This document shows, piece after piece, positions 6,832-12,984 of a stretch of DNA of 12,984 bases. The notes under the pieces were generated by a model that saw only the letters and a program-made list of their open reading frames with translations, was not told the DNA's origin and searched no databases. Numbering within the stretch: position 1 is the stretch's first letter; each line of letters starts with the position of its first letter. The DNA is from CADEFF01 sp964569315 (lineage in GTDB: Bacteria; Pseudomonadota; Alphaproteobacteria; Dongiales; Dongiaceae), in NCBI GenBank assembly GCA_964569315.1, contig CAZMUZ010000104.1:1-12984 (forward strand), read 5' to 3'. The translations under genes and the position numbers were made by a program.

Positions 6832-7548
6832 TCAGGCATCCGCGAGATCGAGCCAGCGATCCGAGACCGTCTCGGCGAAGCGCCGCTGCGCCTCGCCATA
6901 GGTCGCCCAGTCGCCGCGCATGCGGGCGAGCGCCTCGGGCACCGCGTCGCCGAGATGCCGGTCGAGCCCCTGGCGCCCGACTCCGACCCACTTCTCCACC
7001 ATGTCGCGCGTGGTCTCGAAATGGCACTGGAAGGCGTAAGAGCGCCGGCCGAGCCGGAAGGCCTGGTTGCGGCAGGCCTCGCTCGACAGCAGGTGGGTGG
7101 CGCCCTCCGGCAGGTCGAAGGTGTCTTCGTGCCACTCCATGAGCCTGTGGGTGGGCGCGAGCCCCGCCAGCAGCGGATCGGCCTTGCCTTCGGCCGTGAG
7201 CGCGAGCTCGTGGAAGCCGAATTCGAGATGGGTGTGGCGCCGGACCTTGCCGCCATAGGCCCGCGCGAGGAGCTGCGCCCCGAGGCAGCTTCCGAGCAGG
7301 GGGCGTTCCTCGGCATGGAAGGCGCGCATCAGCTCCAGCACGGCCGGCAGATAGGGGTGCTTCGCGTCGTCGTTCGCATGTTGCGGGCCGCCCAGCACGA
7401 TGAGCCCGTCATAGCCGTCCGGCCCTTGCGGCAGCGCCTCGCCATGATGCGGGAAAATCCGCTCGATCTTGCCGCCGCGCGCGGCCAGCCGGTCCTCGAC
7501 CACGCCGGCCGGCGACTGGTCGTCGTGCATGATGACGAGAAAGCTCAT
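6832..7548 (-). CDS. Class I glutamine amidotransferase-like protein
   Basis: A 238-residue stand-alone GATase1 domain. The nucleophile elbow is GSCLGAQLLA with C88, and the His-Glu pair is in FQCHFE (H176, E178), completing the Cys-His-Glu triad. LIVLGGPQHAND at 49-60 is the oxyanion-loop region. The protein resembles the GMP-synthase-like free amidotransferases, which hydrolyse glutamine or gamma-glutamyl compounds; the true substrate cannot be read from sequence. With amine-related genes in the window, a gamma-glutamyl amine hydrolase is conceivable, but this is only inference. ATG 7548 is preceded by a weak GGAG about ten bases away. It is convergent with the LysR gene, with a four-base gap, and lies downstream of the usher-like gene on the same strand, with a 209 bp gap that includes a candidate hairpin. 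Confidence 0.9.
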   Translation of the reverse strand: MSFLVIMHDDQSPAGVVEDRLAARGGKIERIFPHHGEALPQGPDGYDGLIVLGGPQHANDDAKHPYLPAVLELMRAFHAEERPLLGSCLGAQLLARAYGGKVRRHTHLEFGFHELALTAEGKADPLLAGLAPTHRLMEWHEDTFDLPEGATHLLSSEACRNQAFRLGRRSYAFQCHFETTRDMVEKWVGVGRQGLDRHLGDAVPEALARMRGDWATYGEAQRRFAETVSDRWLDLADA

Positions 7549-7677
7549 GAAAAAGCGCGCTCCGACGTTGCGGCCACGGCCGAGAATTTATGCCACAGGG
7601 ACTATAAACGGCGGCAATCGCGGGGGAAGGGGGCGGCGGGAAGGGCAGCCATGCGAACGGGCCGCCGGCCAACGGGA

Positions 7678-7696
7678 TCCTTCCCTCGAGGAAGGA
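7678..7696 (-). terminator. Hairpin after the usher-like gene, possible terminator
   Basis: TCCTTCC and GGAAGGA form a perfect 7 bp stem with a 5-base CTCGA loop, 61 bp past the stop of the usher-like gene. No T-run follows on the minus strand, so it may be an attenuating or stabilising hairpin and not a real terminator. The rest of the 7549-7757 gap shows no gene. Confidence 0.3.
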
Positions 7697-7757
7697 AAGG
7701 GTTCGCAGAATCTTCGCCGGCCCCTTGTCGGGCCGCGGCGGCTCCGGTCGTGGCGGT

Positions 7758-8993
7758 TTACGGCCCGAGCGGAATGCTGAAGCTGAGGCCGATGCTGGAG
7801 CTGGGCACCGTCGCGCCGAAATCGCTTGCCGCCACGAGCCGCGCGCTCGGCAGGAACGGCATCGCATAGGCGAAGCTCGCGATCTCGCCCTGGCTCGCAT
7901 CGGCGCGCTCCAGCATCGAATAGCCGACGCTGACGGCGCCATAGTCGCCGAGCGCCATGCCGCCGGTAAGCTGCGCCTGGCTGGTCACGCGCTGGCCGGC
8001 TTCCTCGAAGCCGGGCTGCGCGAAGCTTTCGGTGGCGTGCTGGTAGCTGAGGGAGGCGCGCCATCTCTCGGCGACATGCTCGAAGGAGGCGCGGGCGAGC
8101 GCGCCGGTCCCCTCGTCGCTGCCGCTGGCCGCGGTGGCGAGGCCGAACCGGCCGAGCCCGGGCCAGTTCCAGAGCAGTCCGAAGCCGCCGGCCTGGCTGT
8201 CGGGCAGCGCTTCGGCATGAATCTCGCCGGTCAATTTTCCGGTGAGACCGTGGCGATAGGTGCCGGACACCATCGGGTCGCCATAGTCGAAGCTCTCGAG
8301 GCCGTAATTCTCGCGGGTGAAGCCGAGCTCGGCGAAATAGAGCGATTTGCCCTCGCCGAGGATGCGGCCCCAGGGTTGTCCCGGCTGGCCCAACCCCTGC
8401 TGCAGCCGCGCGAACGCATCTTCGATGCCGAAATCGATCAGCCCCGATCCGGTGCCCAGGGTCACCGGATCGGCCGCGATCCCGTCCCGGCCGTGCGATT
8501 GCAGCCCGAGCAGCGCCGGCACGTCCTCGGCGCGGTCGATGCCGGGAATGACCGGCCCGGTGAAGCCGACGGTCGCGGGCGCGGCCGTCGCCGATTGGGG
8601 CCGGTCGAAATCGGGGGCGATCATGATGCCGCCGAAGCGCTGCGGCCGCGCCCAGTCGCTGCCGCGCGTGACGGCATCGCCCGCGGTGAGGGCGAAGGGC
8701 AGATCGGGCAGGGAACGGACGAAGGCGCTTTCGAGCCGGACCGCGCGGACATCCTCGAACGAGCCTTGGGCGGCGATGCGGCTCCTGAGCTTTCCCCAAC
8801 CGTCGGAAAGACCGAAATCGAGCAGCAGGCCGAAGCTGCGCGACGGGCCTTCGGGGCTGGCGAGTTGGACGGGGGCGGTGAAGATCGGCGGGGTCGGTTC
8901 GAAGCTGTCCGCAGCGGGGGCGCGCAGCGGCAAGATTGCCGTCGCGAGGACGATTATCTGGACATGGGCCAACTGTCCGATCCGGCGGCGCAT
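7758..8993 (-). CDS. Shortened orphan fimbrial-usher-like outer-membrane protein
   Basis: A 411-residue secreted protein with a signal peptide: MRRR, then a hydrophobic core at about 10-23, with likely cleavage after APAA at 25-28. Residues 54-123 resemble the first barrel strands of chaperone-usher ushers, including RLESAFVRSLPDLPFALTAG and DAVTRGSDWARPQRFGG. Residues 218-262 (FAELGFTRENYG, GTYRHGLTGKLTGEIHAEA) and 268-325 resemble the strands after the plug. The usual usher is about 800 residues with an N-terminal chaperone-binding domain, a plug and C-terminal domains. Here the N- and C-terminal domains are absent, and residues 124-217 do not show the usual plug motif. ATG 8993 has GAGG five bases upstream; GTG 8996 is one codon earlier. 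No chaperone or pilin gene is visible. It may be a decayed usher or a repurposed smaller barrel. The frame is open throughout. An AT-rich patch at 9119-9139 may hold its promoter. Confidence 0.72.
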   Translation of the reverse strand: MRRRIGQLAHVQIIVLATAILPLRAPAADSFEPTPPIFTAPVQLASPEGPSRSFGLLLDFGLSDGWGKLRSRIAAQGSFEDVRAVRLESAFVRSLPDLPFALTAGDAVTRGSDWARPQRFGGIMIAPDFDRPQSATAAPATVGFTGPVIPGIDRAEDVPALLGLQSHGRDGIAADPVTLGTGSGLIDFGIEDAFARLQQGLGQPGQPWGRILGEGKSLYFAELGFTRENYGLESFDYGDPMVSGTYRHGLTGKLTGEIHAEALPDSQAGGFGLLWNWPGLGRFGLATAASGSDEGTGALARASFEHVAERWRASLSYQHATESFAQPGFEEAGQRVTSQAQLTGGMALGDYGAVSVGYSMLERADASQGEIASFAYAMPFLPSARLVAASDFGATVPSSSIGLSFSIPLGP

Positions 8994-9157
8994 CACCCCC
9001 TCGATCCCGACGATCGCGGCCAGGTTCGGCCGCCCTACGATCGCCGGATGCGCTGTGCGGGAGCCGCCCGCATCGCCCGCGATGCCGCTCCCTATGTCAG
9101 GCGAGGTTACGCCAATATGGTTAACACAACTTTACCACATCGGCTGTGAACCGCGTC

Positions 9158-10711
9158 TCAGCTTTTGGGGATTCCGCCCTCCGCCTTGCGCCGCGCGACA
9201 TAATCTTTCAAGGCCTCGTCGATGGCGGGGTCGAGCGGTGGCGGCTCATAGGCGGCGAGGAGCTTCTTCCAGATCGCGTTGGCGCGTTGCGCCGCATCCT
9301 GCGCGCCCGCCTCGCGCCAGCTCTCGAAATTGCGCCAGTCGGAGAGCATGGGTGCGTAGAACGCCGTCTCGTAGCGGGCGAGCGTATGGGCCGCGCCGAA
9401 GAAATGCCCCCCGGGCCCGACCTCGGCGATCGCCTCCAGCGCGAGCGAGTCGTCGTCGACCGCGACCCCGTCGAGAAAGGCCGCCATCTCCTGCAGGATC
9501 TCGGCGTCGAGCACCATCTTCTCGAAGGAGGCGACGAGCCCGCCCTCCATCCAGCCCGCGCCATGCTTCACATAGTTGGCATGGGCCATCACCGCGGCCC
9601 AGACCGACATGCAGGATTCATAGGCGGCCTGCGCGTCGACCGCGTTGGCGGCGCAGGCGTTGGACGAGCGGAAGGGCAGGTTGTAGCGCCGCGCGAGCTG
9701 CCCGCCCGCAAGCGTCGCCTTGACATATTCGGGCGTGCCGAAGGCGGGGGCGCCGGATTTCATGTCGACGTTGGAGGTGAAGCCGCCATAGACGACGGGC
9801 GCGCCCGGCGCTGCGAGCTGGAGGAGCGCGATGACGCCGAGCGCCTCCGCATTCTGCTGCGCGAGCGCGCCGGCGAGGGTCGAGGGCGCCATGGCGCCGG
9901 CGAGGGTGAAGGGGGTCACCACCACGGCCTGGCCCGCCTCGGCCATCGCCATCAGCCCGTCGATCATCGGCCCGTCGACCCGGAGCGGCGAGTTGGTGTT
10001 GACGATGGTGATGAGGCCCGGCTTCGCCTTGAGCCCGTCCGCGTCGATGCCGCGCGCGAGGGCGTTCATGGCGAGGCCGTCGCGGATCCGCCAGGGTCCG
10101 ATGGCGCTCGGCTGCCACACCCGGTCGGTCAGCGTGATGAAGCCGTAATGGGCGTCGAGATGGCGCGTTTCCGGCGGCAGGTCGATCGGCTCGACCGGAT
10201 AGCCCGTTGCGCAATGCACGACATTGAGGCTCTGGGCGAGCCGCAGCAGGTCGCAGAAATCGGCATAGGTGCCGGGCCGCCGCCCGCGATCGAGGTCCGC
10301 GCAGTTGGGCGCGCTCGATACCGAGCAGAAGGCGATGCGGTTGCCGCCGATGACGACGTCGTGCGCCGGGTTGCGGGCATGGAGCGTGAACTGCGCCGGG
10401 GCCTTGCGGACCTGCTCCAGCACCAGCCCGCGATCCATCCGGACGCGCCGCGTCGCCCGATCGACGGTCGCGCCGGCGCGGGCGAGCCGATCGAGCGCGC
10501 CGTCATGCATGATCTCGAGCCCCAGCGTCTCGAGCAGCGTGAAGGAGGCCGCCTCGATCCGCGCGAGTTGCTCTTCGCTCAGCACCTCGATCGGGCGGTA
10601 GGGATTGCGCGGTTGTCGCCAGGGGCGCTGGGGCAGGGCCCCGGCCTCGCGCCGGCGTCGGTTGCGCGGCGCGGTCGGTGGCGGCGTGCCGGCTTCGGAG
10701 CGTCCGGTCAT
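9158..10711 (-). CDS. Trimethylamine methyltransferase (MttB) family protein, non-pyrrolysine, copy 2
   Basis: A 517-residue paralogue of the MttB-family protein at 286-1854. In the last conserved 84 residues (426-509 here) 59 are identical by hand alignment. The family blocks recur: TPFTLAGAMAPSTLAGAL at 266-283 with QQNAEALG, YGGFTSNVDM at 308-317, PAFGTPEY at 322-329 and EVGPGGHFFG at 430-439. There is no in-frame TAG, so it is also non-pyrrolysine, and the substrate may be a betaine-like quaternary amine or another methyl donor. I chose ATG 10711 because AGGAAGG lies three bases upstream; the frame is open to 10870, but the upstream residues are arginine-rich and unlike the family. The first ~35 residues are also basic and proline-rich. 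The substrate region around 128-200 differs clearly from copy 1 (for example AFCSVSSAPNCADLD against VFTATGGPAFASDME), suggesting different substrates. It is divergent from the MFS gene, 259 bp apart. Confidence 0.93.
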   Translation of the reverse strand: MTGRSEAGTPPPTAPRNRRRREAGALPQRPWRQPRNPYRPIEVLSEEQLARIEAASFTLLETLGLEIMHDGALDRLARAGATVDRATRRVRMDRGLVLEQVRKAPAQFTLHARNPAHDVVIGGNRIAFCSVSSAPNCADLDRGRRPGTYADFCDLLRLAQSLNVVHCATGYPVEPIDLPPETRHLDAHYGFITLTDRVWQPSAIGPWRIRDGLAMNALARGIDADGLKAKPGLITIVNTNSPLRVDGPMIDGLMAMAEAGQAVVVTPFTLAGAMAPSTLAGALAQQNAEALGVIALLQLAAPGAPVVYGGFTSNVDMKSGAPAFGTPEYVKATLAGGQLARRYNLPFRSSNACAANAVDAQAAYESCMSVWAAVMAHANYVKHGAGWMEGGLVASFEKMVLDAEILQEMAAFLDGVAVDDDSLALEAIAEVGPGGHFFGAAHTLARYETAFYAPMLSDWRNFESWREAGAQDAAQRANAIWKKLLAAYEPPPLDPAIDEALKDYVARRKAEGGIPKS

Positions 10712-10872
10712 TATCCTTCCTGCTCTGGCGCGACGGCCGCCCGTACGGTTCGGCTTCGCCGGCGTTTCGGGGGCGGGGCTCCGGCCGGACCCTCGCTGGC
10801 GCCCCGCGGCGATACTCGCTGCGCGCGGACTTCTTTCGTCCCGAATGCGACGCCGCCCTGCACCCGGCACAA

Positions 10873-10901
10873 TTGTCGCGGTGCCTGCGCGCGCCTATGC
10901 T
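10873..10901 (+). promoter_or_regulatory. Candidate sigma70-type promoter for the MFS gene
   Basis: TTGTCG at 10873-10878 and TATGCT at 10896-10901 are separated by exactly 17 bases, each matching four of six consensus positions. They lie about 70 bp upstream of the MFS start in the divergent gap with the second MttB-family gene. The rest of the 10712-10970 gap is GC-rich and shows no gene. Prediction only. Confidence 0.35.
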
Positions 10902-10970
10902 GAAGGCTCATCGCTCCGGCATCGCCGGCCCGCCCCCGTCGCGCCCGAAAATTCCCGCTCCTGCGCCCGC

Positions 10971-12158
10971 ATGTCCGAAACCGAACCACTCTGGCTCAAG
11001 GCGGTCAGCCGCCCTGGCGCCGTGGTGTTCGCGATCATGTTCACGCTGGAATCCTTCGCGCGCGCGCTCCTCGCCGCGCTCATTCCGCTGCAGGCCTATG
11101 CGCTGCTGCAGGAAACCCGCAGCGTCAGCATCCTCTACACCCTGGTCGGCATCACCGGCCTCGGCAGCAGCTTCGTAATTCCGTACCTCATCCGCCGTTT
11201 CCGCCGCCGCTGGGTCTATACGATCGGGCTCATCGCGCTGATGGCGGGGGCGGGCGCACTCGCGACCCATACCCTGCCGGGCCAGATCGCCGGCATGCTG
11301 CTGCGCGCTTTCGCCGTCGCCGCCGTCAACATCGCGCTCAGCCTCTATGTGCTGGATCACATCAAGCGGAAGGACCTGGTCTGGTCGGAGCCGCTGAAGC
11401 TGATGTTCAGCACCGGCTCCTGGACCCTCGGACCGGGGCTTGGCGTCTGGCTCTACGAGAACGTGTCCTTCTGGGCGGCGGAGGCGGTCTGCGCCGGCAC
11501 GGCGGCGCTCCTCATCGGCTATTTCTGGTATTTGCGCCTCAGCGAGAACCCCGCGGTCGCGGCCGCCACGCGCCCGCCGCCGAACCCGGTCGCGTCGATC
11601 CGCCGCTTCGTCGCGCAGCCGCGACTCCGGCTCGGCTGGTTCATCCCCTTCGCCCGCTCTACCTGGTGGGCGATGTTCTTCGTCTATCCGACGCTCTATC
11701 TCGTCCAGTCCGGCAAGGACCCGATGGTGGGCGCCCTCCTGGTCTCGGCCGGCAATGCGATGCTGATCGTGACGCCGCTCTTCGGCAGGCTCGCGCGCCG
11801 TACCGGCATAAGGCGGCCCATCATCTGCGCCTTCGTGGCGCTCGGCGGCTGCACCCTCGCCGCCGCCGCGCTCTACGACTATCCCTATCTCGTGGCGGCG
11901 GCGCTTCTCGTAGGGTCGCTGCCCTGCGTCTCGCTCGACGCGCTCGGCAACATTCCCTTCCTGCGGTCGGTCCGGCCTTGGGAGCGACCCCAGATGACGA
12001 CCGTTTTCCGCAGCTATATCGACCTTTCGGACCTGCTGCCGGCCGCGCTCTATTCGGTCCTGCTCAGCTTCTTCGATATCCGGGCGGTCTTCATTGCTTC
12101 GGGCCTTTTCATGATCGCGGCCTCCCAGGTCGCCCGGCGTCTGCCGAACCGGTTCTGA
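10971..12158 (+). CDS. MFS-like membrane transporter
   Basis: A 395-residue polytopic inner-membrane protein with about eleven or twelve hydrophobic segments (near 17-40, 52-75, 82-100, 104-130, 144-160, 165-187, 222-245, 252-272, 282-302, 305-327, 352-368 and 370-388). The basic loop YLIRRFRRRW at 72-81 sits where MFS proteins carry their 2-3 loop motif, and a longer cytoplasmic loop at 188-220 separates two halves, as in the major facilitator superfamily. Substrate unknown; uptake or export of a methylated amine or an aromatic compound is suggested only by neighbours. ATG 10971 starts a typical short N-terminus (MSETEPLWLK) before the first membrane helix. The frame is open to 10605, but that part is antisense to the second MttB-family gene and lacks membrane features. 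No strong Shine-Dalgarno is seen at 10971. The Rieske oxygenase gene follows 133 bp later on the same strand. Confidence 0.85.
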   Translation: MSETEPLWLKAVSRPGAVVFAIMFTLESFARALLAALIPLQAYALLQETRSVSILYTLVGITGLGSSFVIPYLIRRFRRRWVYTIGLIALMAGAGALATHTLPGQIAGMLLRAFAVAAVNIALSLYVLDHIKRKDLVWSEPLKLMFSTGSWTLGPGLGVWLYENVSFWAAEAVCAGTAALLIGYFWYLRLSENPAVAAATRPPPNPVASIRRFVAQPRLRLGWFIPFARSTWWAMFFVYPTLYLVQSGKDPMVGALLVSAGNAMLIVTPLFGRLARRTGIRRPIICAFVALGGCTLAAAALYDYPYLVAAALLVGSLPCVSLDALGNIPFLRSVRPWERPQMTTVFRSYIDLSDLLPAALYSVLLSFFDIRAVFIASGLFMIAASQVARRLPNRF

Positions 12159-12224
12159 ACGCTACCGGGGCTCCCGAGTCCCTCGAACCGGGCGTCGAAA
12201 TCGTTGCCGCTCGCGTGAAGGACG

Positions 12225-12252
12225 TTGACAGCGTGGCTCTTGACTGTAACGT
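12225..12252 (+). promoter_or_regulatory. Candidate promoter of the Rieske oxygenase gene
   Basis: A consensus -35, TTGACA, lies at 12225-12230. The best -10 at 16 bases spacing is TAACGT (12247-12252), a weak match that falls inside the palindromic operator. A second -35-like TTGACT is at 12240-12245. Overlap of the -10 with the operator is what repression would need. Confidence 0.45.
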
Positions 12253-12274
12253 TACACAAAGTTGTGTAGCGTTA
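12247..12274. promoter_or_regulatory. 28 bp inverted-repeat operator upstream of the Rieske oxygenase gene
   Basis: TAACGTTACACAA at 12247-12259 and TTGTGTAGCGTTA at 12262-12274 are inverted repeats with one mismatch in 13 and a two-base spacer. The left part also forms a perfect 12 bp palindrome, TGTAACGTTACA, at 12246-12257. It lies 17 bp before the oxygenase start, overlapping the -10 region. Such sites are typical of TetR-family repressors, whose operators often carry GTAAC/GTTAC cores. No TetR gene is in the window. Confidence 0.65.
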
Positions 12275-12291
12275 AACAAGCTGGAGCGCCA

Positions 12292-12984
12292 ATGGATCGC
12301 CCCGCAGCCGTTCGGCCTTTCGGCGGATACCATGTCGACCCCGGCGGCGAGGCCGATCACGAGCTGACCCGGGTCGGGCCGCGCACGCCGGCGGGGGAGT
12401 ATTTCCGCAGGTTCTGGCACCCGGTCGCGCTCGCCTCGGATTTGACGACCCGGCCGCTCCGCATCCGCATCCTCGGCGAGGACCTGGTGCTGTTCCGTCG
12501 CCCCGATGGCGAGATCGGGCTGCTCCATCTTCACTGCCTGCATCGTCGCGCTTCGCTGGAGTGGGGGCGCATCGAGGATCAGGGCCTGCGTTGCTGCTAT
12601 CACGGCTGGCTTTACGGGATCGACGGCCGCGTGCTGGAGACGCCGCTCGAGCCCCCCACCAGCAAGCTGCGCGAGAGGCTCTGCCTGGGCGCCTATCCGA
12701 CCAAGGAAATCTGGGGTCTCGTTTTCGCCTATATGGGGCCGCCGGACGAGATGCCGGAGTTCCCGGTCTATGACAGCCTCTGCATCGAAGGCGACGTGCT
12801 CGCGCCCTATCCGCACAAATATCCCTGCAACTGGCTGCAGGTCGCGGAGAACAGCATGGACCACGATCACGTGGTCTATCTGCACACCCCGAAGGACGGC
12901 GATCCGCAATTCTATGCGTCTTGGGGCATCGCACCGACGATCGTCTATCAGCAGTTCGATCACGGGATCCACTACACCTACAGC
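12292..12984 (+). CDS. Rieske non-haem iron oxygenase, large subunit (partial, N-terminal part)
   Basis: An open 231-codon frame that runs off the right edge. The Rieske 2Fe-2S ligands are HCLHRR (C82, H84) and RCCYHGW (C101, H104), spaced as in ring-hydroxylating oxygenases. The start of the catalytic domain shows NWLQVAENSMDHDHVVYLH, giving N180, the bridging D190 and iron ligands H193 and H198; the distal acidic ligand lies beyond the window. This is the oxygenase component, which receives electrons from a separate reductase and oxidises an aromatic ring or removes an O- or N-methyl group. It resembles the phthalate dioxygenase / vanillate demethylase type, but the substrate is not determinable. 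ATG 12292 is preceded by GGAG five bases away. A 28 bp inverted repeat and a consensus -35 lie just upstream, so expression is probably inducible. It follows the MFS gene at 133 bp and could share its pathway. Confidence 0.92.
   Translation, partial: MDRPAAVRPFGGYHVDPGGEADHELTRVGPRTPAGEYFRRFWHPVALASDLTTRPLRIRILGEDLVLFRRPDGEIGLLHLHCLHRRASLEWGRIEDQGLRCCYHGWLYGIDGRVLETPLEPPTSKLRERLCLGAYPTKEIWGLVFAYMGPPDEMPEFPVYDSLCIEGDVLAPYPHKYPCNWLQVAENSMDHDHVVYLHTPKDGDPQFYASWGIAPTIVYQQFDHGIHYTYS

Noticed and set aside
9119..9139. AT-rich patch as a defined promoter for the usher-like gene
   Set aside because: No -35/-10 pair with good spacing and match could be settled by eye.
7725..9149. 474-codon plus-strand frame over the usher-like gene
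   Set aside because: Compositional shadow; the minus strand has a signal peptide and usher-like blocks.
9146..10903. 585-codon open frame antisense to the second MttB-family gene, somewhat similar to the antisense frame of copy 1
   Set aside because: The similarity follows automatically from paralogous sense genes in the same relative frame. No domain or ribosome site supports it.

Overview
The window is a GC-rich, densely coding stretch from a bacterial chromosome, most likely an alphaproteobacterium of Rhodospirillales or Rhizobiales type. That placement is inferred from base composition, from the DUF1127, GcvA-like LysR and MsrQ proteins, and from non-pyrrolysine MttB-family genes sitting beside a trimethylamine-dehydrogenase-like flavoprotein. 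It is not proven by any marker gene. No tRNA, rRNA, CRISPR array, transposase or phage gene was seen.

Layout. (1) Bases 1-2435, plus strand: the 3' end of a TMADH-like flavoprotein gene, an MttB-family methyltransferase, and a HutD-family cupin whose GTG start overlaps the methyltransferase stop. This looks like one operon for using N-methylated compounds. (2) Bases 2421-4568: two direct copies of a ~250 bp hairpin-rich noncoding repeat flank a minus-strand TTC38-like TPR gene. Copy 1 runs over the end of the hutD-like gene, and copy 2 ends 41 bp before msrQ. (3) Bases 4610-7548: the haem membrane protein msrQ (no msrP in view), a small DUF1127 protein (minus), a GcvA-like LysR regulator (plus, divergent from DUF1127), and a class I glutamine amidotransferase (minus, convergent with LysR). 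(4) Bases 7758-10711, minus strand: an orphan, shortened usher-like outer-membrane protein and a second MttB-family paralogue. (5) Bases 10971-12984, plus strand: an MFS-like transporter divergent from the second methyltransferase, then the 5' part of a Rieske non-haem iron oxygenase. The oxygenase gene is preceded by a consensus -35 and a near-perfect 28 bp operator.

Working together. Two MttB paralogues, a TMADH-like flavoprotein, a transporter and a Rieske oxygenase suggest a locus that takes up and strips methyl or aromatic groups from small compounds. The substrate cannot be read from sequence. No corrinoid protein or reductive activase gene, which MttB enzymes need in known systems, lies in the window. 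The most unusual items are the paired methyltransferases without visible partners, the HutD coupling, the repeat pair around the TPR gene, the degenerate usher and the operator at 12247-12274.
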